A stretch of 64,000 nucleotides of DNA from Baylisascaris procyonis (GCA_037389465.1 JAZARR010000167.1:1171001-1235000); one strand, 5' to 3'; positions 1-12,876 are shown, counted from the stretch's first letter. The notes: generated by a model from the letters alone, not told the origin. Numbers and translations: made by a program.

Positions 1-1480
1 GTGCTCAATGATGAAGGAAAAGGATGTACTGCAATGCTGCGATATCCTTTTTGGTAAGCGAATTCTTTCAGGTAAACGTATCCGTTTTCATTGTATTACG
101 AAATGCGATTTATAAACAGCAGTTCATCATTTATACATTGCGACAAATGAGCGATAATTCAGGAAACTTTTTTATACGACCCTAATTATTTTTGAAATTA
201 TTGCTTGTTTTCACGCTTGTTTTCGTTTTGAGTATATTGTTGACTGCCTTCTATTTGAAGTGTAAAATAAGTGGTATTTTTATGCTTTCTAGTTGTGATT
301 TTTCCAACATAAAAATTTTTGCAATTGCTTTTCGAAAAAAAAGAAGACGAAAAAGAGGTTGATTGAAGAGCGTCAGACTGCATTTCATTTCTTGCTTATG
401 CCATGAGGAATGGTGGTTGTTATAGCACACTACAGATACGGCTTGTTGTCGTGGATACCGCTGATTGGGTCTTTTCACTGAATTGATTATCGCAATGAAT
501 GATAGAGTTTGATGGCACAAATGAATACCTGAACAGGTGAAACGCAAACGCTGTGGTTGCGCTTGATATATTCAAATTCATTGGCTATTATTTGCCGAAA
601 ATACCGCATTTGAAATGTTGTTCATTTTTCAATGGAAATGTGAATTTTCGAATGTAAGGAAATACAAATAGTAGTTACTCGCTCTAATTTATTGAGCAAA
701 TGTAATATGGAAGATTGAAGTGAACGCTGCGAAAGCAAGCAAAGAAAGCAGTGTAATGAGCAGAGATCAATAAACATTAAGTAGGATCAAGTTTGCCAAT
801 GGGACTTCATTCCATATTTTCAGCGTGAATAAAGCGAGTGATAATAAAAGTCCATCTTCAATCTCCTTTTCTCCACTGTCGATATGAAAAGTCGCCGATG
901 AAAGAAATTTAGCTCAGATTTTTTTATTCTTATTCATTTGTTTTTTACTTAAAAATTCAAAAGTGGGGAAGTTCAACGTGGATGGAGGAAAAACACTTCC
1001 GAAAAGAAAAGAGGATTGAAATCGGTCGAAAGCTCAACAAGTAGAATGAAAAACATGGAAGGAAATATCAACCAAATGACTCAAATTGTGCATTTACTCA
1101 GAAATTCAGGAATTGCTATGCGAGATGATTTTCTCATTATGGTCGTTTGCTTTTTTTAAAAGTTTGATCGTTCTAGCAGTTTTGATTTTTTCAGGAAAAA
1201 AAGGTTTTTCTTATCTGTGGATGATTCGATATTTTCCTTCATAATTCAAAATGTTGTTATTATCGCTATTTTTATATGGTTTGCTGCAATATTCATTCAA
1301 AAATATTTTCAACTACTTGATACTGCTGTGTTTACTATAGCAAAGAACAACCGGAAGTCTGAATTGAGGAAAATTATTCCATCATTTTGAGCCGAAATTT
1401 TGTAACGTAAAATTTTAATTAAAATTTTAATAAGATAAGTGATGGTATAGAGTCATTGACTCTCTTGAGGAAAGATCATT
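1..1480. other. Non-coding stretch, 3' side of the saposin-like gene
   Basis: This is AT-rich sequence without a coding exon I can support. Open frames are short and of biased composition. The saposin-like gene on the minus strand ends at 1481, so its 3' UTR lies at the right end of this stretch. A variant ATTAAA-type signal near 1423-1428 (minus strand) could serve for polyadenylation, but no canonical AATAAA is placed well. Confidence 0.4.
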
Positions 1481-2687
1481 TCATGGACAAAGACCGATTT
1501 CCTTGCATGCTGTCTCGATAGGAACACCAGCGAGCGCAAACTCGTGCATTTTCTTCGCGTACTCATCGACAATCATATTGCAGGGTGGATCAAGGAAGTC
1601 AAGTTCTGTACATGTAAGACGCAACCGCTTCTCTAATTCATCCTGCAAACATACCAAATCTTTTATAATTCTATGCCACGAAAAGTGATGTTTAAGTTGT
1701 TATCTATGTCACAAAATTATCACTGATTGTTCAATCTCATCGGTCAGTAATCAGTCACTCGACCCCGTCGTGCGTCAGAAGTACTTTTCAAGTGAAAAAT
1801 TGTTAGATTGTTAAGTTTAACAGGTAATTGTTACCTGTCGACCTTTGCATCATGTACCAGAGGGTGGCTAGGTATTGGTTAAATTGTTCAAGCAAATCGT
1901 TAAATTTAACATTTAGCCTGGGTAACTTGGTTGAATTTACTCTGAGATAGTCGGTAAATAAACAACTAAGTTGGGAACTCCATTCAACGCTTTCTTTGAT
2001 TCTGATTCGGATACCTCTGAATCTGTCATTTCGAATCACTAACAAGGATTTTTGAATCGAAGCAGCGACACCACCGATTAGGACTTTGCTGAGCCGTTTT
2101 ATACTTAGCAACTATGAACAGACAGAGTGATCAAAATAGATGCTTTAATGGAGCACACTAGCTGGCTATCTATAGTCAAGTGAATAGAGTAGTGATGGTA
2201 CTTTCCGGTATGCTATTTCCTTGATAGTTGCACTGCGTACTGTGTCCTCTGTCCGAGTGCCTAATCTCTCTCATACATCACGTTCCGTAGGTGTAGAAGA
2301 TGTTGTGAACTGAAACTGAGGAGCTGATCAAGGGGAAACAGAAAATGTTATCACCTCAGGTTGCTCTTTATTGGTTTCAGCGACTTGCATTAGCGTTTTC
2401 GAGATGGCACACGTACATTCGGCAGTATAGCGTATACAGAAGCGAGGTTGACAGACGGCTTCCTGGTAGCGTGTATGCATCTTGATAGCTAGTGTCTTCT
2501 CGATTGCAGTGCATAGTTCGGGAGTTAGACGATCATGGCATGAGCTCATTTGATATTGTGAGATACGTAACGCTGGCACCAGATGATCGCAAATACGACA
2601 TGCGAAATCGTGTGTAACCACTTCTGCACTTAACCATGCAACCAGCATCAACAATATTAGCATCGTTTCATTTCGTTTGAGTGTCAT
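1481..2687 (-). CDS. Secreted saposin-like (SapB) protein, two exons
   Basis: Exons are 2355-2687 and 1481-1642, joined in phase 0 (donor GAG|GTGATA, acceptor TTTGCAG|GAT), giving 164 aa. The ATG at 2687 is followed by a hydrophobic signal peptide (about residues 8-21). The C-terminal half is a good saposin B fold signature: after CTC (residues 91-93) come 28 residues, Cys, 9 residues, Cys, 24 residues, Cys, 5 residues, Cys, ending KEIGLCP. The family usually starts with CxxC, so CTC is one residue short. Upstream, residues 30-84 carry CRIC and four more cysteines at shortened spacings and may be a degenerate first SapB domain. SapB proteins bind or perturb lipids, and nematodes use them as lysosomal or gut antimicrobial effectors. 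The exact role here is inferred only from family. The 712-bp intron holds no other exon I recognise. Confidence 0.8.
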
Positions 2688-5273
2688 CTTCGTAAAAATT
2701 GTCTCCGATATCCAGCTGTCAACAAAAACTGCAGCTGCAAATAGGGTTTAGATTAGCGTTAACAAATATGCTTGCTACATTTACGTTGCATGGAGTGTGT
2801 TCAAAACCATAAATTTAGTTTCTGTATGAATGTTTCTAGCTATTAAGAACACGAAACCTGATTCGACGGTAATATTAGCATTCAGAAGTAATGAAGCATT
2901 TCGTAATTTAAAAGAACAAATTTAGTCAAATATGGTGGTAGGTCAAACATTCACAAAAGGTGAAATGGTCAGTTACCCATCGGAAAGGTAACAAAGGTAG
3001 CCGAGCAGGTGTTTCATAAGAGGCACGCACTGACGATGAATGCTTGAGAAAATGTTCTTCTCGCTGCATGATCTGGCACTTAATAGGCATTGTTATCAGT
3101 GAGTGGCGGCGTAATCAACGTGCATGACGCACATAGCTTCCTACCTGTCGTAATGCGCATTCCTCGAAGGCGGATTTCCTCACTCGATGAGTGTTAAAAT
3201 ATTGTACCCATAAAATGTTTCAATATTATTCAGTGAGGTGTCAACGCACCTACAATGTTTAACTTTTACTTATATAAGAAATACTGTAAGGTGTGTTGAA
3301 TAAGACGGAAATGAAACCAATGAACACCTGTAATTTGTGCTAATGACTGCCATTGCTCGTCAACGCCCGGTCTCTCAGCGATTCAGCATCCACTCAGTTA
3401 GGAGGTCGCTTCCAAAGGTCGTTTATGAACATAGGGATGTGTATAGGGATCTCTTGAGATGTGTATGTTTTGTAGCAATTCAGGGGATACTCGTTTCATA
3501 TTAGCCGTTAATAGAAGATCAGGTAACACTTGAACAGATCATCTAAAGATCTATTGATTTGGATTACCTTTGAGCATAAATATATCCTTTCAAAGTTACC
3601 TATGATGGTAATGATGATTTATTTGCATAACACTTACTTACACAAATATGATATACCAAAGGAATTAGCGTGGGCACTTATTTGGGAATACATAAAGATG
3701 TATTTGTTTAATAGAAAATATTTAAAAAAAATTAAGTACCATATATGAGCGATTTTTCGGAACAAAACAGTACAAAGGTGAAACGGAAATATAAAGAAAA
3801 ATGAAAACGATACAGCAACGTATGTGTCTGTGCATATTGAAAAAAAAAAATGCAAGATAGAGGCTGCAAACATAATAAAAAAGAAACCATAATAAAATAA
3901 ATGGGAATTCCATATTCAACAAGATACGTTCATATACGTTCTTACTGCCCCCCCCCCTCCCAAAAAAAAAAACAAACACAATTTGAGCACAAAGTATACT
4001 ATGTATATGCTCGTATAGGTTGAGGGAAGGGTGACTTTTTATAGGTATACGGAAATTACGTAAGCAAAATTTTTGTAGTTGAGGAGAAAAAGACCAAAGG
4101 AAATGACGATTTTCAACAAGATTGTTGATAAGAGGAACAAGCAATGCATGCTCCTATTCACTACCATCATATTTCCCTCAAAAACCTTTCCCTGATATCC
4201 TTAAAACAACAATTTTTTCTACTATCTTGCAACTATCTTCCTTCCTTCGATTTGTTTCTATCGCAACATGCATTACAAATGTTCATTTTTTTCAAACGTA
4301 TATTTTTCCAATCATTTCTGCAGCATTTATTTCACTTCCTCCGACGATTACCTCCTTTTCGCGAACTTCACAGTAAGCCACTAAACCAACTGTTCATTCA
4401 GAGGGTTCATGAGCTCGAAAACCTTTCTCGTACTTTTCATGATGAATCCACTTGCAAGCTAAAACTTTGTGATTTAGCAATCGTTGATCGCCCATTGATG
4501 ATTGGAAAGTTGATATTTCGGTAGTCCTAGAAATTGTGCTCCGCCGACTTCCCAACCCATTAAATGTTAAATTTGTCGATTATGCGATTCTTTCGCTCAG
4601 AGCGCTTTAGCAATTCAAATGAGCAACTCAGCGCAAAAAATCAATCCACAAATGAAACATCTTTTTTAAAAGGACGTTTTGTGGATGCACTCAAATTATT
4701 CAATGCAAGAGATCCGTAAATGAGGAACAAACTCTCTTCAATATGCCTTAGGTCGTGAGGTCTTTTATTTATTTATACACTATTAAACATACAGTGAAAA
4801 AAAACTGTGTTCAACAACATGACAACATTTCTATAACTGTTTTAGGCTAAGCCCAAAGCGTACAACACACAGAGATCCAACTGATAACAACCAGCAAAAT
4901 GACCCATCGAGAGTTTCTTGTCATACAAAGGCCCATAGAATATCACATAAAACCCTAATTAATTCAACAATAACCTACCAAACAGAGCATTTTTCAATAG
5001 TTCCCGTCTATAAAATCTTGATTATTTCGAATATTTAACGATGTCATCTTGCTGTCGAAAAATAACATGATAGGAATTGTAGAGAGGTGATAGCACCGTC
5101 TATAGCGCGCAGTGCCCCAGTTCGTTCTCTTCACTCAAAATTTCGTATCAAAGGAGTATCGTCTATTGAAGAAAGAAGAGTGGAATATTATTTTTTTAGT
5201 GCTGCAAAGTTGGGATATAGCAGAACAGAATTAATGAAAGTCAGCGGCTAAATTAGTATTCCTACTTCGAATT
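2688..5273. other. Intergenic stretch between saposin-like and transporter genes
   Basis: I see no supported exon here. There is a C10 run at 3948-3957 followed after three bases by an A11 run (3962-3972). Open frames at 3722-4144 and 4144-4524 are rich in Phe, Leu, His and Ile and lack splice context or family resemblance. This stretch should contain the upstream region of the saposin-like gene and the 3' flank of the transporter gene. Confidence 0.4.
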
Positions 5274-5279
5274 TTTATT
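5274..5279 (-). promoter_or_regulatory. Polyadenylation signal for the nucleoside transporter gene
   Basis: AATAAA on the minus strand lies about 70 bases after the TAA stop at 5350-5352 of the ENT gene, which is a normal distance for nematode 3' UTRs. The placement supports the modelled last exon. Confidence 0.5.
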
Positions 5280-5349
5280 AGCATTTTGCAATTGTACCGT
5301 CTAGTATCGTCTAGTATGATATTCACTCGATGAAGCTTATATACATCAA

Positions 5350-8300
5350 TTAAACAAGCGTAGCAAGTGCAGCGCCAAATATGGAACCCATCAGCGATGA
5401 AACGACCGCCACCAAACCCACCAAACTTCCAGTCATTTCTCGTAAATCGTCTTCCACTTTCCTTAACATTAAAAAAAAAAAATCTTTATCACTGATATTA
5501 GAAGATGAAACAACGAACTAGGCAAAATAAAGAGCAGGCTTTGCCAAAAAAACCTGAAACAAGCACATTTGTACGGTTTTACAGAACTTACTCCCATTAG
5601 CCTATCTAGAATTCTGAATGCGGAAGGAAGACTTTGTTTTCGACACCTCCAGTAGAAAGGTTATGGCGAGCCAGACTTGCAATTTCGAGAGAAAAGAAAG
5701 AAGTTTTACCAATAGAGGTAAAAAAGGTTCTAGGAGAATTCACTGGAACATGGGAAAATTTCTTCCTGATCATACCAAAAGGAAGAGGGAAAGCTACTTT
5801 AGTAAATGTGGATATGAATGTATCGGAGAAACAGGTCGGTTATCTGCACAGCGCTAGAATAAACGGACGCCTCACAGTGCTGAGAAGTCCTTGCCAACCT
5901 TCGTACTAACGTTCGTACCCTCTGATGGCGAAATATCCAAGCTTAGCACTGTACATCAAACGACTCAACGTAAAGGCCCTTTAAGGAAGCAACAGAAATC
6001 CATATACATAAACCGAAAAATAACCATAAGGTGGAGAGAGTGGATGCAGTGGGATGGCTGATATAAATAGGGCTGTTGCTCAGTCCACTTCTTACTAATC
6101 AGTTTTCGACCGCTTGCAGCGACCACCAATCCTACTAAGTAACTATATTCTCCTCCATCAGTCTCCAGCGTTTTTCTAGCCTACTCAGTTCATTGCTCCA
6201 GACTTGCTCCCATCTCTTCTTTGGTTATCTAGACTGCCTGCCGACTTATACCCCTAATGCAAATACATTACGGTGCTGGCGAAATGGTAATTCTAAATAA
6301 ACAGCATCATTAGCAAATATACAACAAATATAACTGCTTACGAAATTTGAGAGTATCGTCAGGTAAATGTAAAAATCATGCGAGAGTGTTTGTAAAGAGG
6401 ATCGATTCAGCGATGTGTAAATGCAATATGCACAATATTAAAATTAAATCCATCTATTTTGGATGCCAGTGGTGATAGCTGTTTGTTAAAACTGCATTCC
6501 GACAGGTTCAGAATGCGTAGAATAGAGGATTAGAATGAACAAAAATTGGACATGTATTTTGGAGTTAAATGGACTGAAATGAGAACCTTGTTGCAGAGAC
6601 ACTTGCCGCCGTAAACAGGAGTCCATTCGAGATAGCGAATGCGCCCATCAGTAGAATAAAAACACTGTCACTGTGGATGAGTGTACTCGTATGGGAACGC
6701 GGATGGACGTTACATAAAACCAATAGGGGTACGAATGCCAACCGTAACCACGACAATACCAACAACAACCGACCTTCCTGTAACGATTACGCCATTAACT
6801 CTACAACAAGAGATCAAGGATGAGGAAGAGATGAACCGTTCGACTTAGAACACCTGTGAAACAAATTCTACAGTTCTCACTACTTCGACAAGAAACAGTT
6901 AAAAATAATGTAAACTTACCAATGGAACCGTGTAGAAAAGCAATCGTCCAATAGCATCACCTACGTTGAATAATAGAAAACACGCGACTGCCGAGAAGTA
7001 CGCTGCAAAAATCACTAAAGGGGATACTTCGCATAATTCATCGACGTTAAATAAAGCTAATTTTATTTATGTATGCTACTTCCACGTCCATCGACTCGAT
7101 GAATTTCAGTTTGCTACTTCAGTAATAAAGGAGATCAACTACGCATGACTAGAAAATGAAATGATAAAATGTGGCTTAATTATAACACAGTGGCTTACAT
7201 GTAGTAGAAAACACTTTTAGTCGAGAATTAAGATCGCCGGAACCTTTGCAAACATCCTACACAGTCATTCGTATCCCACCGATCATCAGATCATCACCAT
7301 CTACCTAATCCTCGACAAACTTTCACAGTCATTGTACTCTACCGATCAGTATCTGCCTACCCTCGGCGAACAGCGTGTAGGTTATGGAATTTATGCTTAC
7401 TCCATCGGTCATCATCACCTACCTAATCTTTGGTAAATCGCCAGCATGATTATGTTTATTCTACCGGTCACTTGCAATGGTTTTTTGTAACCTCGTGATT
7501 TAAAATCGAACAATATTAACCTCTCCATAGTTCACTAACGGCCGTCGATTCGACCAAAGAAGAAAGAGCTGGAAACACCGTCAACGTGGCAAATAACACA
7601 CAATATCCTGTACTCATTTCGTATTTTGTCTAAAATGCACATTGGTCATTTATGTCGATAAAAATCTCAAGAGGTTTTTTATCGAAGTGGGCAAAAAGTT
7701 GCTACCACCTGACCCGGTGAGTGACCGCTATGTCTCGTAAACTGACAAAGATTTTACAGGCAATTTAATCACAAATATTGTACAAAAAATAAGCACTCGA
7801 TGAAATTTGGTATAGTATGGAATACACTATCTTGATGTAGGGAAAGCTCATATGAGTCGTACAATGGAATTGCCAAGGGTGGAGGTGGGAGAAAGAAGTA
7901 ACTGAGGTCGGGTAGCGGTCAAAGCATTTTAGGGTTGAGGTTCTCTTATGCAAACATAATTCCTCAAAGAAGCTCACCGTAACTATCAGCCAAGGCAACC
8001 ATTTACCTTTAGAACATTTAAGCGACGTAATTAATTAAAAAAAAAACCTACTATATAATTAATGTTTGAATGAGCCGTTATTATATTTTATAGAGGTGAG
8101 AACGCTATATATAAGATTTTCTTACGATATGGCATAAAAATTAGCAAATTATGCAATAAAAGTGAATTTTAAACGCCAATGACAGAATTCACCTGTGATA
8201 AAATTCGTTTGATACGTTTCCTTACAGAGTCGTCTTCGGATGCTCGTGAGCTCAACGAGTCATCCAAGACTTCCGCATATAAGTCGTCTGAAACACTTCA

Positions 8301-11176
8301 CTACGGCTTATAGCATGAGTATACGGTACTACGGCATAGCAAATAGTAGTACAGCTCAGCACAAAGTGATGAAATAGATTGAGCATCATTATCAGTACAG
8401 ATAAAAAGTGATGGAAAAAGAATAAGAAATTAAGAGTTCAAAGATCAAACCGGTGACATCATTGGTATCGAGCAGATTTTGGTTTTGCTCCCCGTGACCC
8501 GATTCATTCATTTCAGAATTCATAACAGCTATCGTATGCGGTGATTTAATCAGCCATATATATAATACGCCACTAGCCAAAGTCCATACAGTGGCAATCG
8601 CAAAGAATAGACGACCGTTTAGTAGTGAATTCGATGTAAATGCTTGGCAGAAAATACTCAACAGTGAGCTGAGAATACCGGCAAATGACTGACCCAACAT
8701 CACTGCTTGCATCTGAAACCCTATCGAATTTATATCAACAGAAAACGATCCAAAAATGAAATCTACAAAATGGCCTAAAAAAACTAACCCATCGTGATGA
8801 AATCGTCGCATATAAAGACCTAGACATTGGTGTTTCGGTTGGTTATTCAAATCGAGTCGACTAATAAGATGAAGAAAAGGTGGGGAGGATGAAGGGGGAG
8901 GGGCAGGAAGGACCACTCTAAATTCCTATGTCTTCAGCAAATCTTTTAAGGCTTCTTAAATGATTCCCATTGCTTGCTCACTGTTCTGTGTAAAAAAAAG
9001 GACCTGCTTATTCATGTTACCTGTCTTCTTTGCGTGGTTATCTTAGTTTGCAATTCTAGCATTACTATGTACCTTCTCTCTGCTTTTCTCTTTAATTTTA
9101 AGCTATTGACGAATGAATTTGTGTATCATCGCGCAAGAAAGTGATTATTTATACTAATCTTACTGAGGGGGAATTTATATTTATTTGTATTGAACCTATT
9201 TACATATAGCAATTACATATAAGAAAATTTATAAATTTATATTTACATATAAGAAACCTACTTATATATAGGAAAGTGATTTATTTATTTATTTATATTA
9301 AAAAATTGAGTGGGAATTTTTTAGAAGCTTTCGAGATGGTTGATGGCTATAAATCTATTTACATTCAACAATTTCCATCTAATATGCGCTTTTACAAATG
9401 AGAATTAAATCGGAAAATTATAAAGAAAGTATACATTTGCAATTTAAACATACACAGACGGCTGGAAAGCGGGCCGAATACCCAAGAAGACCACATCCAA
9501 GTAGACCAGCTGAGCCGAAACATGCGACAGCAGCCAACAACATTGACAACCAGAAGAAGAGTTCTTGCACTGAAAATATAATCTCTGTTCTCTAGAAATC
9601 ACAAAAGAATGTGAATTCATCCTTCCTACGAAATCAAAAACCTTTAACGACCTTCAACGATTGAAGCAGCTCAAAGGAGCGATAATCACCCAATGCTCCA
9701 TTTCCTTATATATCCGCGCTAGCTGAAGTGTTATAAGCAGAACGTATCCTTTACTAGGGAATATGAGACAAAATAAAAGCATTACAATGTTTATTGACGG
9801 AACAAATATTACAACGTAAACATTAATGCTTCTAGATCTATAACAATTGTTATGTACTAATACTAATAAAGAAAAACATTTAAGTGCTACCTGTGAAATT
9901 AACAGAAAGCAAAAAGCTCTATTACAATAGCACATTTCTTTATGATGCGTAACAATTGCTATTCATCGAGCTGGTAAAGTACTGGGCCGTTAACCAAAGA
10001 TTACAAGTTCGGATCTATCATTTTTAGCTGCAATTTCAAGTTCTAATTAGCTATAGAGATTAGGGGATAAGTGACAAGATATATCGACGGTGATAATCCG
10101 TCAATTCAATGCGCTAAATATGCAGCTAAATATATTTCAACAATAAAAGCTTTTTTATTCAAAATTCAAAGCTTACCGTAATCAGTGCATATAAATGTGA
10201 ATACGATAGTCGGTATAAGTGAAAGAAATACGGTGATATGTCCAGAAATGATACGAAAATTATGATCTAATCTGAAGTTTGAAATAATCAATAAACAAGC
10301 GTCAACGAAAAAGAAATCCGATAAGCTAATTAGCAAGAAATGAGTTGCTTAATGATTTATGAGAAAACAAATGCGATTGTTTAAAAATAATACTTTAAAA
10401 TGAAACCTCTCAGTTGTTAAAAAATTGAATAACGACCCAAAAAGACAAGAAATTCCACTTGTGATCGTTAACCATCCTTCATAGGATCGTTGCAATTCTG
10501 TTGGATTTGTTATAATTGTCATATTACCAGCAATATCATCGGTTATATTGCGCAATTTGTAGTGAAAATACTGTAAAATATAAATAGCTAATGAGGGAGT
10601 TTGAAATAGTATACTGATAGGTTTATAGCAACTAGACATTAGCCTTTCATATGAGACTCATTATGTGAATAACTTGATGCAAACTATATACAGGTGAATA
10701 AAATGTAAAGGTATAGAAAAAAGATAATTTTTTTCTCGATGGTGTCTTCGTTCTCAGATAACTGATAAAAAACACCGCATTTTGCTTTTCTAATAAAAAG
10801 TATAAACGATTAGAATTACCGGTAACTATTTATTTGCATAAAATTTCCTGAAAAGTTTAAATTACTTCAAAATTTGCAAATAAACAGTTGCGGTAAAAAT
10901 TCACTTGAATTGAATCGATGAAGAAATTTGCCAGAGAGATCTTTGCAGAAATTGTGGATGAAATACTCGAATTGACTGATTCTATATGATATTTTCATTA
11001 GAATCTAGGAATAGTTTTTTAAAGATTATCAGCAGTAAAATATTAAAAAAAAGAAGGTTGAGCTGAATATAGCAATTCACCTCATGAGCATTCATAAATA
11101 GATTCCACGGTAATAAACCTGTTGCTGAGATAAGCAAAAATGCAGCATAGACAAGACATTCGTTAATGGTCATCAT
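5350..11176 (-). CDS. Equilibrative nucleoside transporter (SLC29/ENT), ten exons
   Basis: Exons: 11081-11176, 10407-10570, 10177-10271, 9454-9569, 8451-8712, 8193-8287, 7521-7629, 6920-7002, 6587-6777, 5350-5461. They total 1323 bp and 440 aa, and every junction keeps phase. The product is an eleven-helix plasma-membrane carrier for facilitated diffusion of nucleosides. Visible family motifs: GLLPWNLFMNA in helix 1 (ENT PWNxF), a glycosylatable loop (N-I-T, N-M-T), QAVMLGQSFAG near helix 5, a Ser/Asp-rich cytoplasmic loop with RKRIKRIL, ATLTVFPAL in helix 7, CFLLFNVGDAIGR in helix 8 (family FNxxDxxGR), LAFVPLLVLCN and AFAISNGLLF in helices 9-10. The length matches ENTs of about 440-460 aa. 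In-frame TGA lies two codons before the start. The exon at 7002 has a second in-frame acceptor 12 bases upstream. The last acceptor (TTAAG) is weak but is the only one keeping phase. Confidence 0.93.
5610..5909 (+). CDS. Unidentified 100-codon open frame inside the ENT last intron
   Basis: On the strand opposite the transporter, a frame is open from 5610 (just after TAG) to TAA at 5907-5909. Codon choice and residue mix look coding: it contains VERLWRARLAISREKKE, VLGEFTGTWENFF and NVSEKQVGYLHSARINGR. No ATG begins it, since the only methionines are internal, and I see no clear acceptor. It could be a fragment of a dead mobile element, one exon of a nested plus-strand gene, or chance. I recognise no family. 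Confidence 0.2.
   Translation, partial: NSECGRKTLFSTPPVERLWRARLAISREKKEVLPIEVKKVLGEFTGTWENFFLIIPKGRGKATLVNVDMNVSEKQVGYLHSARINGRLTVLRSPCQPSY
6062..6070 (+). promoter_or_regulatory. TATA-box-like element (TATAAATAG), site 1
   Basis: TATAAATAG is followed 33 bases from its start by CTAATCAG. The same pair of motifs recurs at 26878 with 25-base spacing. The site lies within a transporter intron on the opposite strand, with no obvious protein-coding exon downstream. Function is inferred from the consensus only. Confidence 0.25.
7245..7475. repeat. Degenerate tandem repeat in an ENT intron
   Basis: Phrases related to CACAGTCATT...ACCGATCA...CTACCTAAT recur roughly three times across this interval, with strong decay between copies. 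It lies wholly in the intron 7003-7520. It looks like an old minisatellite with units of about 70-80 bp. Confidence 0.35.
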
Positions 11177-12810
11177 AGATGGTCATTTATGGCTGTTAAC
11201 GGTCATTTACAAGAGTTTGCTCCAATACAGCGACAAGTCCTTTGGTGCTCACCAACAGTGATACAATAATAATGGTGAGTAATCCAGGTTCTACTTGAAA
11301 TTCCACATATTATGCCACTGTACTACAATAAATCGTACCTGTTCAAGCAATTGACACATGTTTACCTGCATTATTACATAATCATTACAATGGAGAATGC
11401 CTTTTGGGAATGCGCCTTGACGAATCGGGTGTCCCTTTTATTTATTAATTTATTTTTTGTCTCTTTAATGACTAAAATATTAAAAAACCCCTAACAGCAG
11501 TCATACTATTTCCGGCGATCACGAAATTTTTGTTACTACTAGTAATAATAAAATCATTAGTTATAATAAGGTTATAATAATCAAAAAACTGTAATAATAA
11601 GGTTTAAAAAACCGTAAAAGCAGAAAATCAGGTAAACATTGTTTGAAAGGACGTTACCAAAAGGTATTTCAACATATAAACGGGAAAATAGAAAGGAATA
11701 GCAAATGACAGCATGAAAAACGCAGCGTATTAAAGGAACACTATAGGCACAGAATTCGATGAGCATGAAATGATCTATCATTATATGAGTCGTTTTTGTC
11801 TGACTTCTTTATGCACTATCGAGAGTGTTCGATCTTTTCGCGCATACATAACTCTATCAAAACGTAAGTGTTGATTCTCTCAACATTTTGAACGATTTTT
11901 CATTATCTACAACTCTCTCTCTCTCGATCTCTCTGCACTCTCTTCAAAGATCATTCTCTCTAAATGCCTGCTGTATGTCAACAATGCGCTGACCCCTCGA
12001 TGCTTTTTTGACCAGCGTTATCCACTTTTTTTGCCCTATCCGTATTTTTTGATTTCTGTATACTATACCTATAATATATTGTCTCTTGCATAGTCTTTAC
12101 GGCAGTGTGCTCGTCGTTGGTGTCATTTGATCTTTGTTGAGATAAAAATTTACTGAAAACGCGGGATATTGGTGAAAACACTCGTAATGGTCCAAATATG
12201 AAATTCAGTTGGATGTTTGTTGTCGCGGAGTGCGGTCGAGGGAGGTGGTCGAGGGGTGTAGTGGTGTCGTGCGGTGCGTTGTCACAGACCACCATCGCAG
12301 TAGTTGCTCGCATTGCTGCAGTATCTGTAGTCCTTCATCCAACAGACCCATTGTTTTTAATTTCTTTGTTGATTTATTCGAATTGCTCAGCTGGTTTTAT
12401 AAATGTCATAGTCTGTTGCGTTGATGCAGTCTCTAGTCGTAATGGAGCCTAGAGCCTAGGCCAGCCTTTGTATCTGCGAACGTCCTCCTCAATGTTGTCG
12501 TTGGCTTTGATAATCTGTGCCTAACGTATGGCAGCTACAGCAACGATGTGGACAAAAATCGAAAAAATCCTACCCATTAATTAAATTATTCTATCTCCGT
12601 CACTGTTTATGGCCACAAGAGTAACGTCAGTATTTCTTGATGCTTTTGATAAGGATGTCCACGAAGTTGAGGCGCTAATGTTAAGGAGAGGAGTGGATAT
12701 GTTTTTGTGGTCATTACATGATGCAGTGTTAGCTTGTCATATGAACTTAGATACGTATTGAAGACGCGTTTTGGTTTAAGTAAATGTTTTCTGAATGACA
12801 CTCGTTCCAG
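11177..12810. other. Upstream region of ENT gene, (CT)n tract
   Basis: The transporter is transcribed leftward from 11176, so its promoter and any non-coding first exon lie here. There is a CT microsatellite at about 11912-11933. From about 12 kb the plus strand turns rich in G and T. An open frame at 12198-12452 includes a CG...C phrase resembling part of an insulin B chain, but the cysteines are 12 residues apart instead of 11 and no proper signal peptide precedes it. Confidence 0.35.
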
Positions 12811-12876
12811 CTCGAGGCCGAAGATTGCTGCAAGAAGGGATGCAGCTACGAAAGTTCGGCGGTGGTATGCAATTAA
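12811..12876 (+). CDS. Possible insulin-like peptide A-chain exon (partial gene)
   Basis: After a pyrimidine-containing acceptor (CTCGTTCCAG), 21 codons end in CN-stop. The residues EDCCKKGCSYESSAVVCN show the insulin/relaxin A-chain cysteine pattern C-C-x3-C-x8-C exactly, at the extreme C-terminus as in real A chains. Nematodes have large insulin families whose A chain is commonly on a short last exon. An in-frame TGA lies at 12796-12798 upstream, so the frame must be entered by splicing. I could not find a convincing B-chain and signal-peptide exon upstream, so this may be a chance match or a gene remnant. Confidence 0.4.
   Translation, partial: LEAEDCCKKGCSYESSAVVCN

Noticed and set aside
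4144..4524. Open frame of 126 codons on the plus strand
   Set aside because: Residues are Phe/Leu/His/Ser-heavy as expected from pyrimidine-rich DNA, with no recognised motif and no matching signals.
2688..11176. Possible operon of the transporter and saposin-like genes on the same strand
   Set aside because: About 2.7 kb separates the transporter stop from the saposin-like start, far more than nematode operon spacing.
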